Assembly: GCF_900141815.1 (NCBI RefSeq)
Contig: NZ_FQYR01000004.1
Location: 124,001 to 188,000 of the forward strand
DNA from: Rubritalea squalenifaciens DSM 18772
GTDB taxonomy: Bacteria > Verrucomicrobiota > Verrucomicrobiia > Verrucomicrobiales > Akkermansiaceae
Direction of reading: 5' to 3'
Length of the DNA stretch: 64,000 nt
The stretch's first letter is position 1; every line of letters starts with the position of its first letter. Made by a program: the position numbers and the translations under genes. Below, in pieces: positions 59,764 through 64,000 of the stretch. A model generated the notes under the pieces. The model saw only the letters and a program-made list of their open reading frames with translations, was not told the DNA's origin and searched no databases.

Positions 59764-60879
59764 TTAGTCGATGCCGAGGACTGCTTTGGCAGAAGTGTAT
59801 TCCATGCCGTGTGCGGAAGCAACTGGCTGGCAAGTGACTTTGCCCTGCATGCAGTTGATGCCGCCGATGAGTGCTGGGTGCATCTCTGCGGCTTTCTTTA
59901 CGCCTTGCTCGGCGATCAGAGTCGTCCAGCGGTGAGTCACGTTATTGAGGGCCTGAGTGGCAGTACGTGCATAAGCGCCAGGCATGTTGGCCACACAGTA
60001 GTGAAGTACGCCTTCTTCGAAGTAAGTTGGGTTCTCGTGTGTGGTGGCGCGTGTGGTTTCTGAGCAGCCGCCTTGGTCCACAGCGATATCCACGAAGACG
60101 GAGCCTTCTGGCATCAGCTTGAGCATCTTACGGTTGATGAGTTTTGGTGCGGCAGCGCCTGGAACCAGAACGGCACCAATGACCAGGTCAACACGAGGAA
60201 GCAGTTCTGCAAGGTTGGCTTCACTGGAGTAGACGGTGCGAGCACCTTCCATGGTGATGTCGAGGAAACGCATGCGGTCAAAGTCCACCTCAAGGATGGT
60301 TACATCTGCGCCAATACCTTGGGCGACTCGGGCTGCATTGACACCAGCGGTACCCCCGCCGATCACAACTACGCGCCCAGGAAGAACGCCGGGAACGCCG
60401 CCGAGAAGGACCCCACGGCCGCCATTGTGCTTGGCTAGATGATAGGCGCCAACGATGGAGGACATGCGGCCTGCGATTTCGGACATCGGCTCGAGCAGTG
60501 GGAGACGTCCGTTGACTTCCACTGTCTCGTAGGCAATGCCAGTGCAGCCAGAGGCTGTGAGTGTCTCAGTGAGTGTCTTGTCTGCTGCAAGGTGAAGGTA
60601 AGTGAAAAGAGTGTGGCTCTCGTTGAGCATGGCTACCTCAGATGGCTGAGGTTCCTTGACTTTCACGATGAGACTCGCGTTCTCGAAAACATCCTTGGCG
60701 GTGTCTACGAGGGTTGCACCATTGGCCTCATACTGATCGTCAGTGTAGCTGGAGCCTTCACCTGCGCCCTTTTGGACGAAAACGGTGTGTCCACGGCGCA
60801 CAAGATCGCCAACAGAGGCTGGGATCATGGCTACGCGGTGCTCCTGGTTTTTAATTTCAGTTGGAATACCGATATTCAT
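59764..60879 (-). CDS. ald: alanine dehydrogenase
   Basis: A 371-residue NAD-dependent enzyme interconverting alanine and pyruvate plus ammonia. Start MNIGIPTEIKNQEHRVAMIP carries the substrate Arg; KVKEPQPSE the catalytic Lys; HLAADKTLTE the catalytic His. The Rossmann motif is VVVIGGGTAGVNAARVA near residue 170, and VDIAVDQGGCSETTRATTH follows. Full length, single-gene unit with its own terminator. Confidence 0.95.
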   Translation of the reverse strand: MNIGIPTEIKNQEHRVAMIPASVGDLVRRGHTVFVQKGAGEGSSYTDDQYEANGATLVDTAKDVFENASLIVKVKEPQPSEVAMLNESHTLFTYLHLAADKTLTETLTASGCTGIAYETVEVNGRLPLLEPMSEIAGRMSSIVGAYHLAKHNGGRGVLLGGVPGVLPGRVVVIGGGTAGVNAARVAQGIGADVTILEVDFDRMRFLDITMEGARTVYSSEANLAELLPRVDLVIGAVLVPGAAAPKLINRKMLKLMPEGSVFVDIAVDQGGCSETTRATTHENPTYFEEGVLHYCVANMPGAYARTATQALNNVTHRWTTLIAEQGVKKAAEMHPALIGGINCMQGKVTCQPVASAHGMEYTSAKAVLGID

Positions 60880-61046
60880 AGATGGAGTGTGGTAATGTGT
60901 AGTGAGAGCAATGCGGAGTGAATATTACCATTCCCGATTGCGGGAGAGCTATAACGCCACGAATGACTTATGGAAGGAATTTCTCTCAGGTTTTGACGAT
61001 TTGTGTAAAATGACAGTCCTTTATGGATAATTGCACCACAGGGGCA

Positions 61047-61080
61047 TAAAAAACGCCGACTGTTTCCAGCCGGCGTTTTG
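61047..61080 (-). terminator. terminator of secDF
   Basis: On the minus strand, ACGCCGgCTGG / CAGtCGGCGTTTTTT hairpin with a three-base loop and six T. Confidence 0.88.
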
Positions 61081-61104
61081 AAATCGATCTTAGTCTCTGT
61101 CAGT

Positions 61105-63612
61105 TTACTTCCTGCCAGCAGGATTCACCTCGGCTTCGAGGTTGGCATCCAGAAGCTCGCGGCGGAGGTTGATGCCGCGGATCTTGGAGAAGATGTAAAC
61201 GATCGGAGAGGCGATGAAGATGGATGAGTAAGTACCCACGATCACACCGAGCATAATGGCCAAGGAGAAGGCTTTCAGCGAAGATCCACCGAAGATGAAG
61301 AGCACGAGTACAGCCATGAATGTGGTCATGGAGGTGATGATCGTACGTGATAGGGTGGCGCTGATGGCATTGTTCATCACGTCGCGGATCTCGCCGCGCT
61401 TGGTCTGGAGGTCTTCACGGATACGGTCGAATACCACGATGGTGTCGTTAATGGAGTAACCGGCGATGGTCAGGAAGGCGCCCACGTGAATGAGGGAGAG
61501 CTCCTGCTTGAAGATGACTAGGATACCAAGCGAGATCAGAATATCGTGGACCAGTGCGAGGAAGGCACCGACCGCGAAGGAGAACTCGAAGCGGAGGGTG
61601 ATGTAGATCAGGACGGCAAAAATACCGAATGCCAGTGCCCAGATCGCGTTGGCGAGGAACTCACCACCGAGAGTCGGGGAGACACTCGTTGTACTGGAAG
61701 GAATCTTGTAATCCTCGACCATTTTACCGGAGTTCTTGTCCTCGATCTGAACCTCCTCGTCGAAACCAGGAAGGTTGGCACGGATAGCTTGCTTAACGAT
61801 CTCGGAATCCTCACGGCTGGATTTGATCGCGATATTGGAGCCTTGGCCAGTAACCGTCTCGATTTGGGATGAGACGTTCTTTTCAGTTTCGACGTTATTG
61901 ATGATAGCGTCCACTTCGGTTTGAGTGATGGTGACGCCCTCTGGTACCTCGAATCGGGTGATCTCACCACCTACGAAGTCGATGCCGAGGTCTTCCTTGC
62001 CCTTGAGGGCGAGGGAGCCGATGCCGCCGACGATGAGGACGGCTGAGAGGGAAAAGGCGATCTTACGCTTGCCAAGGAAGTCAATATAGCGCTCAGGGAT
62101 CAAGTTCAGGAACTTGACCTTCTTGAGTGCTCCTGTGTCTGAACTCCACCAGAAGAGAACTCTGGTGCAGAGGAGGGCGGCAATCAGGGTGCCGAGAATA
62201 CCGATGGTGAGAGTCACAGCAAAGCCCTTCACGGAGCCGGTGGCTTTCCAGAAGAGGATCAGAGCGGTGAGGAGCGTAGTGATGTTCGCATCAAAGATTG
62301 CGGAGAAGGCTTTGTCGTAGGCGGCTGAGATAGCGGCACGTACGGACTTGCCTTTGGCGAGTTCCTCACGGAGGCGCTCGTAGATCAGAACGTTAGCATC
62401 CACAGCCACACCGATAGTCAGGATGATACCTGCAATACCTGGCAGTGTGAAAGAGGCTCCGAAGAGTGCCATGGCGCCGAAGAGGACGATGATGTTCATC
62501 ACAAGACCGACCAGGGCGATGATGCCTGAGTAGCGGTAGTAAAGGATGACGAAGAGGATGGTGATCAGGAGGCCAGCAATACCAGCATTGATACCCTGCT
62601 TGACGGTTGCTTCACCGAGTGTGGCGGAAACGGAGCGCTCGTCGATGACTTCAATCTCGTTCTCCATTGGGTTGGCTAGAGCCTTGGCAAGGCGCTCACA
62701 CTCCTCGAGGTTGTCGAGGCCGCTGATGACGAAAACTTTGGAGAGGATATCCGCATTGAGGACGGCGTCGTTCATGACTTGGCCGTCAAGAATGGAGACG
62801 ATGTGGTCTTGTCCACGCTGGAGAGAACTAGTGAAGTCCTCCATCTTTGTAGTACCTTCACTGGTGAGAGTGATTTGTACCTCAGTATTGGTGGCGTAGT
62901 TCGGAGTCGCGCGGGCGATGTCCTTACCTCCGAGAGCCGCACGGCGCTCAACTAGAACGTAGGTGGTGAATTCTTCTCCAGTCTTAGGGTCCTTCTGGGT
63001 GTATGGGAAGGCGCGGGCACCTGGGACAATCTCTTCCTTGTCGAAAACCTGCTTAGCAAGGATTGGATTGTGCTGGTCGTGGCGCTTGTGGAGAGTGAGC
63101 TTGGCAGTAGTTGTCAGGAGTTCCTTGAGACGGTCTGCTTCTGCGGTGGAAATTTTCGGGATCTGGATCTCGATGCGGTTACCCTGGATGGTTACCGGAG
63201 CATCGAGAGTACCACTTTCGTTGAGGCGGTTTTCCAAGATAGTCTTGGCAGTATCCATCGCCTCCGGAGTGATTTCTACGGTCTCTTCCTGTCCAGTTTC
63301 TTCGTTGAAAACCTTGTTTTCCTTCACTTCGATGATGAAGGATGTACCGCCGACGATTTCAATACCGGCCTGGAGGTTGTTGGCTTCTTTGAAGGTCTTC
63401 TCTCCGGTGGCTACCAGATAGAGGTTCTTCGGAGAAATGATGGCGAAGAGGGAGAGAACGGTGATGGCGGTAACGATGACGGTGCCGACGTTACGCTTCA
63501 CCTTTTCTTTTTCCGTGGCGAGGTACCAGAACAGGAGGATGAGTAGAGAGACCCCTGAGAAGAGGACCATCGTGGTGTCGCTGCCTGTGCCTGCTGCTAA
63601 TGAATTGATCAT
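61105..63612 (-). CDS. secDF: protein translocase subunit SecDF (fused)
   Basis: An 835-residue fusion of SecD and SecF that uses proton flow to help the Sec channel release exported proteins. SecD half: N-terminal segment(s), large P1 domain (about 75-330; LQAGIEIVGGTSFIIEV, LNADILSKVFVISGLD), then ILTIGVAVDANVLIYERLRE with its Asp. SecF half (from about 500): GIDFVGGEITRFEVP, then SINDTIVVFDRIRED. Two short periplasmic regions. A related P1 fragment is encoded just upstream at the window edge. Confidence 0.95.
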   Translation of the reverse strand: MINSLAAGTGSDTTMVLFSGVSLLILLFWYLATEKEKVKRNVGTVIVTAITVLSLFAIISPKNLYLVATGEKTFKEANNLQAGIEIVGGTSFIIEVKENKVFNEETGQEETVEITPEAMDTAKTILENRLNESGTLDAPVTIQGNRIEIQIPKISTAEADRLKELLTTTAKLTLHKRHDQHNPILAKQVFDKEEIVPGARAFPYTQKDPKTGEEFTTYVLVERRAALGGKDIARATPNYATNTEVQITLTSEGTTKMEDFTSSLQRGQDHIVSILDGQVMNDAVLNADILSKVFVISGLDNLEECERLAKALANPMENEIEVIDERSVSATLGEATVKQGINAGIAGLLITILFVILYYRYSGIIALVGLVMNIIVLFGAMALFGASFTLPGIAGIILTIGVAVDANVLIYERLREELAKGKSVRAAISAAYDKAFSAIFDANITTLLTALILFWKATGSVKGFAVTLTIGILGTLIAALLCTRVLFWWSSDTGALKKVKFLNLIPERYIDFLGKRKIAFSLSAVLIVGGIGSLALKGKEDLGIDFVGGEITRFEVPEGVTITQTEVDAIINNVETEKNVSSQIETVTGQGSNIAIKSSREDSEIVKQAIRANLPGFDEEVQIEDKNSGKMVEDYKIPSSTTSVSPTLGGEFLANAIWALAFGIFAVLIYITLRFEFSFAVGAFLALVHDILISLGILVIFKQELSLIHVGAFLTIAGYSINDTIVVFDRIREDLQTKRGEIRDVMNNAISATLSRTIITSMTTFMAVLVLFIFGGSSLKAFSLAIMLGVIVGTYSSIFIASPIVYIFSKIRGINLRRELLDANLEAEVNPAGRK

Positions 63613-63793
63613 AAGAATGGGTATATTCTGGTTTGGTGGCCGCGCTTGGGCACGACCTTTCCGAGCCCTTTATTAAAAAAGAGCTGGGAGTTCATGAACT
63701 TGTTTTGCCTCTGCGTCAATCGCTAGTTCCGATTTCCGGGGGGATTCGCTGGTTAGACGTGCGAGGGCGAGTAGAAGGAGAAAGTGCAAGGGG

Positions 63794-64000
63794 TTATTGG
63801 GTAACGCTCTTAAATTCAATGATGTCTATCTTGTTTGGGAGGGAGTTGCGTAAGGCTCTGCTGAATTGCTCACATTCTTCGAGGCTATCTAATCCGCTGA
63901 TGACAAATATTTTGGATAATTTCTCTGCGTTCAGGACTGCGTCAATCATGACTTTCCCATCGAAAATACAGACAATGTGATCCTCGCCCTGTTTGAGGGA
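63794..64000 (-). CDS. partial gene, SecD P1-domain paralogue (5' end outside window)
   Basis: The last 68 residues of a minus-strand gene cut by the window edge. They align without gaps to the SecD P1 region of the neighbouring secDF (shared: DHIV, VM-DAVLNA, LSK-FVISGLD, LEECE), roughly 60% identical by eye. The frame ends with stop at 63794-63796, right after the aligned block, so the protein has no following membrane segments. It could be a secreted stand-alone P1 domain or a decaying duplicate; the missing 5' half would decide. Confidence 0.75.
   Translation of the reverse strand, partial: SLKQGEDHIVCIFDGKVMIDAVLNAEKLSKIFVISGLDSLEECEQFSRALRNSLPNKIDIIEFKSVTQ

Noticed and set aside
63633-63980. 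Plus-strand reading frame of 115 codons at the right edge
   Set aside because: The minus strand there encodes clear SecD-like sequence; the plus frame is its shadow.
1-64000. Prophage, transposase or integrase genes
   Set aside because: None found among the reading frames; the only sign of transfer is the composition of the 0.4-3.4 kb cassette.

Overview
The window looks like chromosome from a Verrucomicrobiota bacterium, probably class Verrucomicrobiae. Three things point there: a 1065-residue PVC-type secreted dehydrogenase with a C-terminal CxxCH haem site, an anti-sigma/ECF sigma pair with a long membrane-anchored regulator, and a recA promoter carrying TGTTC-N4-GAACA, the LexA box described for Verrucomicrobia. 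Most of the window is housekeeping or envelope genes in short operons, often separated by clear bidirectional terminators.

Layout. 0.07-3.4 kb: a small lipoprotein, then an A+T-richer two-gene cassette (a small protein ending in Gly-Gly with a ubiquitin-like/MoaD-like tail, coupled to a DUF4132 protein). 3.4-8.2 kb: rlmH, a secreted protein, LemA, an M48 protease with a long extension, and a cation diffusion facilitator. 8.2-14.7 kb: an RND efflux operon (outer-membrane lipoprotein, fusion protein, pump) overlapping a small ion channel. 14.7-18 kb: yicC, an unusual tatC, a HAD phosphatase. 18-28.7 kb: an S9 peptidase, SOS-boxed recA, a small phosphatase, a Gfo/Idh/MocA oxidoreductase, recJ-recG, aminopeptidase P. 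29-30.3 kb: ndh behind a perfect Rex/CRP-type palindrome.

30.3-39.7 kb is the most interesting part: an RNA-repair island. It has a double-domain RlaP nucleotidyltransferase gene split by an in-frame amber codon, marC, and rtcR (CARF domain plus sigma-54 activator). Divergent from rtcR, behind a near-consensus sigma-54 promoter and a structured leader, lie a Ro60 (TROVE-vWA) gene, five tandem Y RNAs, rtcB and rtcA. Every Y RNA has complementary ends, a conserved Ro-type stem motif, and an internal circularly permuted tRNA mimic in the order T-arm, acceptor stem, D-arm (D-arm missing in the last). The inferred logic is that RNA damage, for example tRNA fragments with cyclic-phosphate ends, is sensed by RtcR. 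RtcR then switches on Ro60, a family of Y RNAs, the ligase RtcB and the cyclase RtcA.

39.6-64 kb: a PDZ-toroid protein, anti-sigma/ECF sigma pair, the PVC cytochrome, a Bax-inhibitor-1 protein, ffh, polysaccharide deacetylase, rodA, an RsuA-type pseudouridine synthase, dtd, yqgE, a MATE transporter, an outer-membrane barrel protein, a PatB-type lyase, ald and a fused secDF. A separate truncated gene at the right edge repeats part of the SecD periplasmic domain.
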